From: Nematostella vectensis | Taxonomy: Eukaryota > Cnidaria > Anthozoa > Actiniaria > Edwardsiidae | DNA length: 64,000 nt | Direction of reading: 5' to 3' | Assembly: GCF_932526225.1 (NCBI RefSeq) | Contig: NC_064045.1 | Location: 8,620,138-8,684,137 of the forward strand | Shown: piece after piece, positions 46,539 to 54,308 of the stretch | Numbering within the stretch: position 1 is the stretch's first letter | Layout: every line of letters begins with the position of its first letter | Program-made: the position numbers and the translations under genes | The notes under the pieces: generated by a model | The model's input: the letters and a program-made list of their open reading frames with translations, nothing else | Databases searched by the model: none | What the model was told of the DNA's origin: nothing

Positions 46539-47129
46539 ATGAATGTAAAGTGTTTTTGCGGCGCCGAGGCTAAACAAGTAGGGTCAGCGTTGAGGTGTGG
46601 CGCCAACATCGACTATAAAAACGACCAAGTTGGTTGTGGGTACTATTTTACCATCGAGCAAGCCAAGAGTATAAAAGAGTACATCCCTGAGGGGAACACA
46701 GTCTTCGACTTCCCTGTGTGCGAGGGTCACAACCTCATCTGCAAGCCAGTGGTAAGCGCTGGTCAGTTCTCCAGGGGGCGTGTCTATTTTCAGTGTCCAG
46801 TGCAGGCACCCAACCAAAAATGCAAGCAGTTTGTGTGGGCGGAGGAACCCAAAGATTCGGAGAGGAAGAAGCCTGCAGCAGTATGGACACCTCCCAGTAT
46901 GAAGAAGAAGAAAGCGCCAGCAAGGGCCAGGAAGCAAACCCTCACCCCCCGCATGGGCGCAAGCGCAAACGCGAACGTCCCACAACCGCCGCCACCGCCA
47001 CCAAGCAAGGTCCCATGCGTGGTAGAGGAGGGGGAGGACGAGGGGGAGGACGAGGGCGTGGTAGAGGAGGTAGTGGAGGAGGAGGTAATTGCACCTGTGA
47101 TGAAGAAGCAAAAGAAGCAGTGGCTGTAG
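46539..47129 (+). CDS. GRF-type zinc-finger protein
   Basis: 196 residues from the first ATG after a TATA box (46492). Residues about 4-35 contain a Cys-rich pair (CFCGAEAKQ, CGYYF). Residues about 60-102 form a GRF zinc finger: CEGHNLICKPVV, GRVYFQCPVQAPNQKCKQFV and W. GRF fingers bind single-stranded nucleic acid in topoisomerases, nucleases and helicases. The C-terminal half is low complexity: Lys-rich, a PQPPPPPPSKVP block, an acidic EGEDEGEDEG block and a basic end (MKKQKKQW). Its last 247 nt overlap the next gene in another frame, which may explain the skewed composition. It could act in genome replication or as an early regulator; this is inference. Confidence 0.7.
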   Translation: MNVKCFCGAEAKQVGSALRCGANIDYKNDQVGCGYYFTIEQAKSIKEYIPEGNTVFDFPVCEGHNLICKPVVSAGQFSRGRVYFQCPVQAPNQKCKQFVWAEEPKDSERKKPAAVWTPPSMKKKKAPARARKQTLTPRMGASANANVPQPPPPPPSKVPCVVEEGEDEGEDEGVVEEVVEEEVIAPVMKKQKKQWL

Positions 47130-47656
47130 ACAATGACGATAGCAACAACAGTTACGAGGTGGAGGAGAAGGTGGTAGTGGTAGACAGTGACGACAGTGAT
47201 TGTGGTATGGGTGATGTCTCTTCCGGTACCGTCTACAACGATGTAGTGGACTCTGCCAACAATCTATATAGTGTGGACTATTACGTTAAGAAGGTGGTAT
47301 GGGATTTGATGGGTGAGGTGTTGCACTACAAGCACCAGCAAGGTACGAAGGACAGTTGGCTGAACACCTTTTATGAGGTTAGGGATGCCATCAGGGAGAA
47401 CACTGGTCACATGTGGGAAGGGTTGGACAGGATGACGAAAGCGCTTGGGTTCACCATGCGATGGAGCCCTTGGTTCACCTACATGGAGGATCTAGTGAGC
47501 AATAGGGTCGTACCAAGGGATATGGTGAAGTTGTGCCGTGACGAGAAGTTGCCAGGAATACTAGAGGGGAAGGAGGCAGAGGTTTGGGAAACCACCAGGG
47601 ACACAGCCCAACGTATAGGGAGGGTAGCCCACCTGTTCCCAATTGGGGAAATGTAG
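46883..47656 (+). CDS. RGG-box/acidic protein overlapping the GRF gene
   Basis: 257 residues if begun at the ATG at 46883; the frame is open further upstream but has no ATG there. It starts MDTSQYEEEESASKGQ, has a basic block (HGRKRKRERPT), an RGG-rich block (GPMRGRGGGGRGGGRGRGRG), acidic Asp/Ser blocks (VVVDSDDSDCG) and a folded-looking C-terminal domain of about 110 residues (VDYYVKKVVWDLMGEV, WEGLDRMTKALGF, RDTAQRIGRVAHLF) that I do not recognise. It overlaps the GRF gene by 247 nt in a different frame. Expression could be by leaky scanning, a second promoter or splicing. An AATAAA at 47751 follows. The well-formed C-terminal domain outside the overlap argues that it is real. Confidence 0.65.
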   Translation: MDTSQYEEEESASKGQEANPHPPHGRKRKRERPTTAATATKQGPMRGRGGGGRGGGRGRGRGGSGGGGNCTCDEEAKEAVAVDNDDSNNSYEVEEKVVVVDSDDSDCGMGDVSSGTVYNDVVDSANNLYSVDYYVKKVVWDLMGEVLHYKHQQGTKDSWLNTFYEVRDAIRENTGHMWEGLDRMTKALGFTMRWSPWFTYMEDLVSNRVVPRDMVKLCRDEKLPGILEGKEAEVWETTRDTAQRIGRVAHLFPIGEM

Positions 47657-47690
47657 AGACACTGTAGTCATCGTTTACTTTTTAGTGTTT

Positions 47691-47756
47691 TTTATTGTTA
47701 CCACTGTGATTAGTATAAAAAAGAAAAAATGTATTTACTGGTTATAGGGTAATAAA
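47691..47756. terminator. Convergent polyadenylation signals
   Basis: AATAAA on the plus strand (47751-47756) serves the gene ending at 47656. TTTATT (47691-47696) is AATAAA on the minus strand for the transcripts ending at 47781. The two 3' ends overlap by about 60 bp or more. Confidence 0.7.
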
Positions 47757-47780
47757 GAAAAGTGTTTGTAGTGAGAAAAG

Positions 47781-47988
47781 TCACTCAGTCTCTTGGTGTT
47801 GGTCCACATTTCGCCGTTTGCGGGTGTTATCCTTGTACCTGTTGCGGATACGTTTGAGCTTTTTCAACAGTTGATTTCTCTGGGACTTCTCTCTCATGTT
47901 GCTTCCCATGAACTTGTGCACTTGAGCGTCTAGTTCCAGTAACATGGGTTGGTACGTACGTACCGCAGCGCTGTATCCTAACTCGTAG

Positions 47989-48020
<32 letters not shown>

Positions 48021-48056
48021 GGCTTGGTCCGCGTCCTGTTGGGGTTTGGAACAGTG
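47781..48056 (-). CDS. Asn-run basic C-terminal extension in frame after the TM protein stop
   Basis: Directly after the TAA of the coiled-coil protein (48059-48057), the same minus-strand frame stays open for 91 codons. It has a run of 11 Asn, then YELGYSAAVRTYQPMLLELD and a Lys/Arg-rich tail (KKLKRIRNRYKDNTRKRRN), ending TGA at 47781. A separate start at the ATG at 47945 would give 53 residues. The alternative is splicing: CCCCAACAG|GAC at 48035 is a good acceptor and CGG|GTAATA at 48174 a good donor. The 138-nt intron would keep frame and remove both the membrane segment and the stop. Stop-codon readthrough is a third option. Confidence 0.5.
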
Positions 48057-48812
48057 TTAGATGACTTTGGCTGTTATAAACAGCATTATCATTAGTCCTA
48101 CCCCAATTATTATGAGTATGGTTAAAAAAAGGTGAAGTATTAGTTTTGCCCGCCTCTCTTTTTGGTGTATTACCCGTGGGTTCTCGTTTGGCTGTGACGC
48201 TTGACCCATAAGGTCGGTGTAGCGTACGCGCAGGAGGTTGTATTCCGTGCGCAGGGTCTGCTCACGTTCCTCTAGAGCGCTGACTTGCTGGTTAAGGTTG
48301 GCGATCTCTAAGTCTTTGGCGTCGCTGGCAGGGTGTGACACTTGTGTCCCTTTCTCGCAGGTGTCTTTAAGATCACCATAGTCCACTTGCATGCGCAGGA
48401 GGTCGTAGTCCATGCGTAGGGTCTCCTCACGTCCCTCTAGAACACTAACTTGGTAGTTGAGGTTGGCAATCTCTAGGTCTTTTGCGATGCTGGTGCGCTG
48501 TTCTTCCAGCACATCTCTTTCTAGACCATACACCTTGCTATTGAGGCTTGAGATCTCCGCTTCGTGGTCGTTGCATAGTTCCCGCAACCTAGTGCTTTCC
48601 CTCTCAGCCTCTTCCACTTGTCCCGCTATTCTGCACAATCTCCCGGTCATAAAGTCTCCTACGGCTCCTACGTGGTCGCGGAACGCTTCGCTGAGTGCAT
48701 TCATGTTTCTTGCCGAGCGCGAAGTGAGATAGTGGCTACCCTCTGAGATCTCCTCCTCTTCGTCTTCTATCTCAGTGGTGATGGTGACTTGAGTAGTAGG
48801 TTGGTTGGTCAT
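48057..48812 (-). CDS. Coiled-coil protein with C-terminal membrane anchor
   Basis: 251 residues. An acidic N terminus (EIEDEEEEISEGSHY) is followed by a long heptad-rich coiled coil (about 60-200) with an internal duplication (AKDLEIANLNYQVSVLE and AKDLEIANLNQQVSALE). A single membrane segment follows at the C terminus (LILHLFLTILIIIGVGLMIM). It faces out of a divergent promoter region: TATAAA on the minus strand at about 48867-48873 lies 55 bp before its ATG. The topology (cytosolic coiled coil, tail anchor) suggests a membrane-associated scaffold or entry/egress factor, but I do not recognise a family. A spliced form lacking the anchor is possible (see the entry at 47781-48056). Confidence 0.7.
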   Translation of the reverse strand: MTNQPTTQVTITTEIEDEEEEISEGSHYLTSRSARNMNALSEAFRDHVGAVGDFMTGRLCRIAGQVEEAERESTRLRELCNDHEAEISSLNSKVYGLERDVLEEQRTSIAKDLEIANLNYQVSVLEGREETLRMDYDLLRMQVDYGDLKDTCEKGTQVSHPASDAKDLEIANLNQQVSALEEREQTLRTEYNLLRVRYTDLMGQASQPNENPRVIHQKERRAKLILHLFLTILIIIGVGLMIMLFITAKVI

Positions 48813-49011
48813 CTTGTGTTTTTTAGTCTGGTTAGACTATGAGGAGTTTTTGTGGTGTGCGTCTCCTTTTATACCCTTTAGTAGTGTTTAGGGGACGCCG
48901 ATGACGTCGTTAGCTAAGTCTCTGATTGGTTAGGGGTTAAGGTTACTTGTTTCTGATAGGTTCTAGGTTATAATGCCTCTTAGAATGTCTAGACAGTGGG
49001 TCAAGAGGTTA
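48813..49011 (-). promoter_or_regulatory. Minus-strand promoter of the coiled-coil/TM gene
   Basis: A minus-strand TATA box (plus-strand ttttata at 48867-48873) lies 55 bp before the ATG at 48812. ATGACGTCG (48901), a one-base variant of the CRE motif, and an ATTGG box (48924) lie upstream. Confidence 0.6.
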
Positions 49012-49353
49012 TCAGGCTTGTTGTTCGTCTTTGGGTTCTTCTCCAAGGTTACCATTCTTCTCGCGTCGTATTTTATTCAGCTCCCACTTCAGCTCTTCGA
49101 TTTCGTAACACTGGTTCTCGATTTGCATGTTCTTCTCTTCTAGTATGTCATTTAGCATTATCACTCTGTAGCGGAGGGCTTGGTTTTCTGTTGCAAAGTA
49201 ATTACACATTGCATTTATTGCGTCTGGCTCTCTTATCTCCCCCTTTTGCCATCTTGCTCCTATTTGGGCTATTACTTGTTGTGCCTTCGCATTGCCAAGA
49301 GTGTTGGAGGTGTCAGCCCAAGCTGGTAGGGGTGTAGAGTTTTGGTTAGCCAT
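49012..49353 (-). CDS. Small coiled-coil protein
   Basis: 113 residues from ATG at 49353, 56 bp after a minus-strand TATA box (plus-strand tttata at 49409). Residues 1-55 are mixed (NTLGNAKAQQVIAQIGARWQ, DAINAMCNYFATENQALRY); residues 60-105 form a charged coiled coil (NDILEEKNMQIENQCYEIEE). No known domain. It shares promoter architecture and orientation with the TM coiled-coil gene at 48057-48812, and the two may form hetero-oligomers; that is inference only. Confidence 0.6.
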   Translation of the reverse strand: MANQNSTPLPAWADTSNTLGNAKAQQVIAQIGARWQKGEIREPDAINAMCNYFATENQALRYRVIMLNDILEEKNMQIENQCYEIEELKWELNKIRREKNGNLGEEPKDEQQA

Positions 49354-49651
49354 GGTGTGTTTTTTTAGGGTGTCTGTTCGACTGAGAGTTTAGTGCTATG
49401 CGTCCCTTTTTTATACCTTTTGGACTGTCTAGACAGTATAGTGGTGAGGTCGTTGGGGTTTTTGATTGGTTTAGGTGAACTATGGTTGTTGGGTGGGCCA
49501 ATTGCCAGCCTAGGTGGTGTGTGACGTCATAATATCCTATAAGACATGGCCTGTTATTGGGTAGTTTTCAAAGAGGTGTTTTATTGGTTGGGTAGTTCTA
49601 TAAAAGAGGCTGTGCATTACCAGGGTTTCAGTCCCTTCGACTGTTTCAACC
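49354..49651. promoter_or_regulatory. Divergent promoter between the coiled-coil gene and PolB
   Basis: Minus-strand TATA at 49409-49414 and plus-strand TATAAAAG at 49599-49606 (53 bp before the PolB ATG) flank a perfect CRE TGACGTCA (49522-49529) and ATTGG boxes (49463, 49555, 49582). CTGTCTAGACAG at about 49427 is a palindrome, and its core recurs near 48987. Confidence 0.7.
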
Positions 49652-52600
49652 ATGGCTGACAACGGTGACGATAATGACGATTGGCTTAGACGCTTGTTGG
49701 GAATATTACCAGACCCAAGTGAGGATGAGGAGGAGGAGAATGCAGAGGGTGCACAGCTCCCCCCTGATTTTTTCTACGATGAGCTTATTGACACACCCCA
49801 GTTTGCTTCTCTCGATGAGTTGTTTGACTACATAAACTACTATAACAATTTAGTGGAGGATGACTGTGTGTCTTTCGAGGACCCTTTTATGGGTGTACAA
49901 CAAGGCGGCGGTAGCGGGGGAGTGAAGCGGAGGCGTGACCCTGAAGACGTTAGTGATAAGGATGATGTAGTGTATGAGTTGCGCCAAACATCAACCAAGC
50001 GGTCTACTAAAATGCGCACCGATTGCACCGACTACGATTTGAAGGTCGATTTGCCCCTACGTGATAATCTAGAGGAGGCTTTGGAGGATGTTGAGGGAGT
50101 GCTAGACAGGGTGCTAGACGACACGTTACGTGGGGTGCAAGGGCATGACTACGCACGTATTACCATCGATGCTCCTTCTTTGAGGAACCCAATTGCGTTA
50201 CCATTTATGCGACGTCACCAACTTACCCCTCAGCGGATCATGGGTGTCATAGAGACGGTTGTGCAATCTAACCAACAGTTTGTGTTTGAGGGTGACTTCA
50301 GGCTCCATGTGATTCGTACTCATCTCCCATCAGGGGCTGGGAAAAACAAATTGAGGAACTCTTGTACATTGAACACGTGCGACTTGGATGCATGGAGGAA
50401 GGGGAAAAAAAGTATTATTCGTATTGAGAACAGCGATGAGTTATGTGCTGCACGCTCTATTGTGACTGGGATGGCTATCCTAACCATGGACCCTAATGCT
50501 ACCAAGTTGTATAAGCCCACACCGGGCCGTACGCGTGGCCCCCCGCTCCCCTTGCAAACGGAACGTGCCAAGGTGTTGCATGCCGAGGCTGGTGTACCTG
50601 AAGGGTCTTGTGGGATCCCTGAGATCCAGCAATTCCAACAATATCTGAGGGGTCAAGGGTTCGAGTTGAATGTGGTGTCCCGGGAGCATGGTAATACTGT
50701 GATCTACTCTGGGGACTTACCTGACCCAAAGTATAGGCTTTACTTATACTATGCCAAGGGTCATTTTGATTACGTTAAGAGTATGCCCGGTTTGTTGGGG
50801 CGTTGCCACTATTGCACAATATGCAAGAAGGGTTACGACTCCAAGCTACAGCACAAGTGTGTGAATTCGTGTTATGGTTGCGGAGAGGTGGATTGTTCCC
50901 CTTTGGTACCACCACCGGAGCAAGACCACCGTTGGGATTGGAAGTATTGCTCAGAGTGTAACAGGTACTTTCGTACCCCTAAGTGCTTCGAGAACCATAA
51001 ACTCGTCAAGCCTAGAGGGTTACCCAATAAGAAAGGTGTTACCCCTCGGTCGTACTGTCAGATGTATCATAAATGCGAGGCATGTGGTAAACGTATTGAT
51101 ATGCTTGCCACCCGGGAGGAGGGGACGTCACATGTATGTGGGGAGTACAAGTGTACTGCCTGCAAAGAGGTGGTTTCCCCAGACCATTTGTGTTACGTGA
51201 CTGTTGGTGCCAATGCTTTACCAAAGGACAAAGACGGTGATGATAGCATGCATCTTATCGTTTTCGATGTCGAGGCGATGCCATTGGGTGATAAACACGA
51301 GCCTAATTTTGTGGGCGCTCAAAAACTGTGCGACACGTGTAAGGAGTGGTCCATGGATCGTTTGGAGTGCACCACGTGTGGGGTCCGAAAGCATAGTTTT
51401 ACCAGTATCCGTGCGTTTTGCGACTGGTTATTTGGTGGCAGTAATGCTGGGTACACCTGCCTGGCACACAATTTTAAGGGGTACGACTCCTATTTTATCT
51501 TGGAGTACCTTTTTGAGAATGGTATTAAGCCCAATGTTATCTTCACTGGTGGCAAGGTGATGCATTTGAAGGTGGACTCGTTAAACATTGAGATGAAGTG
51601 TACCTTGAATTTTTTTCAAATGCCACTGAGTAAGCTCCCAAAAGCTTTTGGGTTCGACCACATCACTCAGAAAGGTGTATTTCCTCACTTTTTTAATATT
51701 ACCGAACACCAAGATTATGTAGGGCCTATGCCAGATTTGAGTTATTACGACTTACGGAGTATGAAGGAGGAGGACGCAAACGCTGTCGCTCAATGGCATC
51801 AGGAGCAAGTCACCCGTGGGGTTGTGTTCAACTTGAGGGAGGAACTTGCTAACTATTGTCACCAAGATGTTGAAGTACTGAAGAGGGCAGTGGTAGCCTT
51901 CGATAAACTCATCATGGATGCGGTTGGTCTCCATCCGTTCAAGATAGCTATCACCATAGCCTCGTTATCTAGTCGGATTCTGCGCTCGAAGTTCTTGGAG
52001 GAGGGTAAAATTGGCCTAGTCCCTTTACGTGGGTACCGTGGGCACGATGTGCAGTCTTTGAAGGCACTACAGTGGCTGAAATACCTGGAGCGCCGTGACG
52101 GTGTGTGTATCCGACATGCGGGAAATGGAGGCGAGGTGCGCTTAGCTGGTAGAATTAAGGTAGATGGTTATGCTGCTGACACTAACACTGTGTACCAATA
52201 CCAAGGTTGTTTTTACCATGGGTGTCCTACTTGCTTCCTACCTGATACTGTGAACCCCTTGACACATACTACTATGAGGGAGCTCCGCGATCACACACGT
52301 GCTACAGAGTTACGCCTAAGAGCTTTAGGGTATAATTACGAGGAGGTATGGGAGTGTCAATTCGACGCTAGGCTGAGCAGTGATGTACAACTGCAAGCCC
52401 TTGTGGGGGAGGTGGAGCATTCGATCCCCCTCAACCCCCGTGATGCCTTCTTTGGTGGCAGGACAAATGCCATTCAATTGCATTACGAAGCAAAGGTCTG
52501 TGAGGGCGAACGGATACATTATTACGACTTCACATCCTTGTACCCTTGGGTAAACGCCACGTGCGAGTACCCCGTTGGTCACCCCGACGCGATTGTCACC

Positions 52601-53773
52601 GAGAACTTTAATGAAGACCTCCACGCATACAAGGGGCTCATGAAGATTCGTGTCCTACCTCCCCGTGACCTCTTCTTCCCAGTCCTCCCTGTCAGGGTAA
52701 ATCAGAAGCTGATGTTTCCACTGTGTCGCAGTTGTGCTGAGATGGAGGAGCAAGGGAGCTGCAACCATTCGGATGAGGAGCGGGCGTTCACAGGCACGTG
52801 GTGTCACCCCGAGGTCTTCAAGGCTATCGAGGAGGGGTACACTGTACTCCGTGTTTACGAGATATGGCATTGGGAGGAGTGGGAGCGCTTGTTCAAGGGG
52901 TATATCGATACCTTTTTGAAATTCAAGCAGGAGGCTTCGGGGTGGCCAGCGTGGTGTGACACTGACTCGGATAAGCAGCGTTACATTGACGAGTACGAGC
53001 AACACCAAGGTGTCCGATTGGACAAAGAGAAGATCGCAAAGAACCCAGGCCTCCGCAGTGTGGCAAAGATGGGGTTAAATTGTATGTGGGGGAAGTTTGG
53101 GGAGCAGCCAAACCCAAGGCGGACCAAATACATTAGCGAGCCTATTGAGTATTTTGATTTACTGACGAACGATAGCATAGAGGTGAACGATGTGTTCATT
53201 GTGAGTGATGACCTTATCCAAGTTCACTATAAACTGGGCGAGAGATTTCAAGAGTTGAAGCCACATACTAATGTTATCATAGCGGCCTTCACCACAGCGT
53301 TTGCACGGTTGGCATTGTTTGGGGTAATGAGACGCCTAGGCCCTCGATGCCTGTATCATGATACGGATAGTGTCATCTTCCTACACCGCCCTGGGGAGTG
53401 GGAGCCACCCCTTGGTGACTACCTAGGGGATTTGACTAGTGAGTTAGACGAGGGGGATTTCATCGACTGTTACTCCTCGACTGGTCCAAAGAGTTATGCG
53501 TATACCACTTACAGTGGGAAATCTGTGTGTAAGGTGAAAGGACTGCACTTGAATGTCCGTACGGCTGGTATTGTTAACCAGAAGACTATGATAGAGCTCT
53601 TGACTGGTGAGGGGGACGAAGAACGTCATGTGGTTCTCCCTTACACTATTGTCCGTAATACGATAGGTAGGACCTTGCACACTGTGCCAGCGCATAAAAC
53701 TTTTAAAATGGTGTATAACAAACGGGTGCGTAGGGGGATGCTCACCTACCCTTATGGGTATTACTCACTGTAA
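49652..53773 (+). CDS. PolB: Protein-primed family B DNA polymerase
   Basis: 1373 residues from the first ATG after a TATA box. The N-terminal about 380 residues are specific to the element (acidic start; LNTCDLDAWRKGKKSIIRI). A Cys/His-rich region follows (about 385-530, with CHYCTICKKGYDSKLQHKC, CYGCGEVDC, CEACGKR). Exonuclease motifs: Exo I IVFDVEA (near 539), Exo II NFKGYDSYF (near 607), Exo III YCHQDVEVL (near 735). Polymerase motifs: A YYDFTSLYPW (near 959), B LNCMWGKFGE (near 1143), C YHDTDSVIF (near 1237). All key acidic residues are present, so it should be active. The family replicates linear genomes from a terminal protein. The order and spacing fit the protein-primed DNA_pol_B_2 group used by Polintons, adintoviruses and adenoviruses. 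AATAAA lies at 53800. Confidence 0.96.
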   Translation: MADNGDDNDDWLRRLLGILPDPSEDEEEENAEGAQLPPDFFYDELIDTPQFASLDELFDYINYYNNLVEDDCVSFEDPFMGVQQGGGSGGVKRRRDPEDVSDKDDVVYELRQTSTKRSTKMRTDCTDYDLKVDLPLRDNLEEALEDVEGVLDRVLDDTLRGVQGHDYARITIDAPSLRNPIALPFMRRHQLTPQRIMGVIETVVQSNQQFVFEGDFRLHVIRTHLPSGAGKNKLRNSCTLNTCDLDAWRKGKKSIIRIENSDELCAARSIVTGMAILTMDPNATKLYKPTPGRTRGPPLPLQTERAKVLHAEAGVPEGSCGIPEIQQFQQYLRGQGFELNVVSREHGNTVIYSGDLPDPKYRLYLYYAKGHFDYVKSMPGLLGRCHYCTICKKGYDSKLQHKCVNSCYGCGEVDCSPLVPPPEQDHRWDWKYCSECNRYFRTPKCFENHKLVKPRGLPNKKGVTPRSYCQMYHKCEACGKRIDMLATREEGTSHVCGEYKCTACKEVVSPDHLCYVTVGANALPKDKDGDDSMHLIVFDVEAMPLGDKHEPNFVGAQKLCDTCKEWSMDRLECTTCGVRKHSFTSIRAFCDWLFGGSNAGYTCLAHNFKGYDSYFILEYLFENGIKPNVIFTGGKVMHLKVDSLNIEMKCTLNFFQMPLSKLPKAFGFDHITQKGVFPHFFNITEHQDYVGPMPDLSYYDLRSMKEEDANAVAQWHQEQVTRGVVFNLREELANYCHQDVEVLKRAVVAFDKLIMDAVGLHPFKIAITIASLSSRILRSKFLEEGKIGLVPLRGYRGHDVQSLKALQWLKYLERRDGVCIRHAGNGGEVRLAGRIKVDGYAADTNTVYQYQGCFYHGCPTCFLPDTVNPLTHTTMRELRDHTRATELRLRALGYNYEEVWECQFDARLSSDVQLQALVGEVEHSIPLNPRDAFFGGRTNAIQLHYEAKVCEGERIHYYDFTSLYPWVNATCEYPVGHPDAIVTENFNEDLHAYKGLMKIRVLPPRDLFFPVLPVRVNQKLMFPLCRSCAEMEEQGSCNHSDEERAFTGTWCHPEVFKAIEEGYTVLRVYEIWHWEEWERLFKGYIDTFLKFKQEASGWPAWCDTDSDKQRYIDEYEQHQGVRLDKEKIAKNPGLRSVAKMGLNCMWGKFGEQPNPRRTKYISEPIEYFDLLTNDSIEVNDVFIVSDDLIQVHYKLGERFQELKPHTNVIIAAFTTAFARLALFGVMRRLGPRCLYHDTDSVIFLHRPGEWEPPLGDYLGDLTSELDEGDFIDCYSSTGPKSYAYTTYSGKSVCKVKGLHLNVRTAGIVNQKTMIELLTGEGDEERHVVLPYTIVRNTIGRTLHTVPAHKTFKMVYNKRVRRGMLTYPYGYYSL

Positions 53774-53891
53774 GTCTATCAAATAACTATGGTAATGACA
53801 ATAAAAAAAGAGGGTTCCTCACCTGTGGTGGTCAGCGTCTTATTCTCAGCATAAATAAGAGGGTGGGTGTGGCTAGGGTATCACTTGCGGT
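53774..53891 (+). promoter_or_regulatory. PolB 3' end and next promoter
   Basis: The AATAAA at 53800-53805 ends the PolB unit. A TATA-like ataaataag at 53851 lies 41 bp before an ATG at 53892 and 162 bp before the integrase ATG at 54013. Confidence 0.55.
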
Positions 53892-54308
53892 ATGGGTTGC
53901 TTTGGTACGGGTCCTCTCCATCCCCGTTTCGATTGCCGTACAGCGTTAGAACGCATGCGTTGTCTCTTCGCATGTTGTGGGGGTAACATTACCATTCGGG
54001 ACTCGCAACTCGATGGCAAAGCCCCCGACAAAAACGAAAGTGGAAAAAGGGTATGGTACGAAGAAGAAGAAGAGGAGGAAGAAGAGGGGGAGGGTGGGTA
54101 CGTCAGTAGTAAGGAAGATGGAGGGGAGGGAGAAGAGGATGACCAAGAAAGCTACCTACCATCTTCTCCAACAAATCTATTACAATCCGGAGCATCCAGC
54201 GGCCTTGGGGGGAGTGAACAAACTACTCCGAGCGGTACGTTCGAAGGGGGTGAGTCGTGCCCAAGTGGAGGCATGGCTTCGGACCCAATCCACTTACACG
54301 GTCCATAA
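53892..54308 (+). CDS. Possible small acidic protein overlapping the integrase start
   Basis: 138 codons in a different frame from the integrase. The start (MGCFGTGPLHPRFDCRTALE) lies at the usual distance after a TATA box. The middle has a run of Glu, and the rest is Ser/Gly/Glu rich. Most of it (54013-54308) is the shifted frame of the basic N terminus of the integrase, which could produce this composition by chance. Its only support is that its ATG is the first one after the promoter. It may be an upstream frame, a real overlapping gene, or a hint that the integrase mRNA is spliced. Confidence 0.3.
   Translation: MGCFGTGPLHPRFDCRTALERMRCLFACCGGNITIRDSQLDGKAPDKNESGKRVWYEEEEEEEEEGEGGYVSSKEDGGEGEEDDQESYLPSSPTNLLQSGASSGLGGSEQTTPSGTFEGGESCPSGGMASDPIHLHGP

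Noticed and set aside
46584..47111. A 175-codon minus-strand frame
   Set aside because: Lies opposite the GRF and RGG genes, which have promoter and domain support; no own signals.
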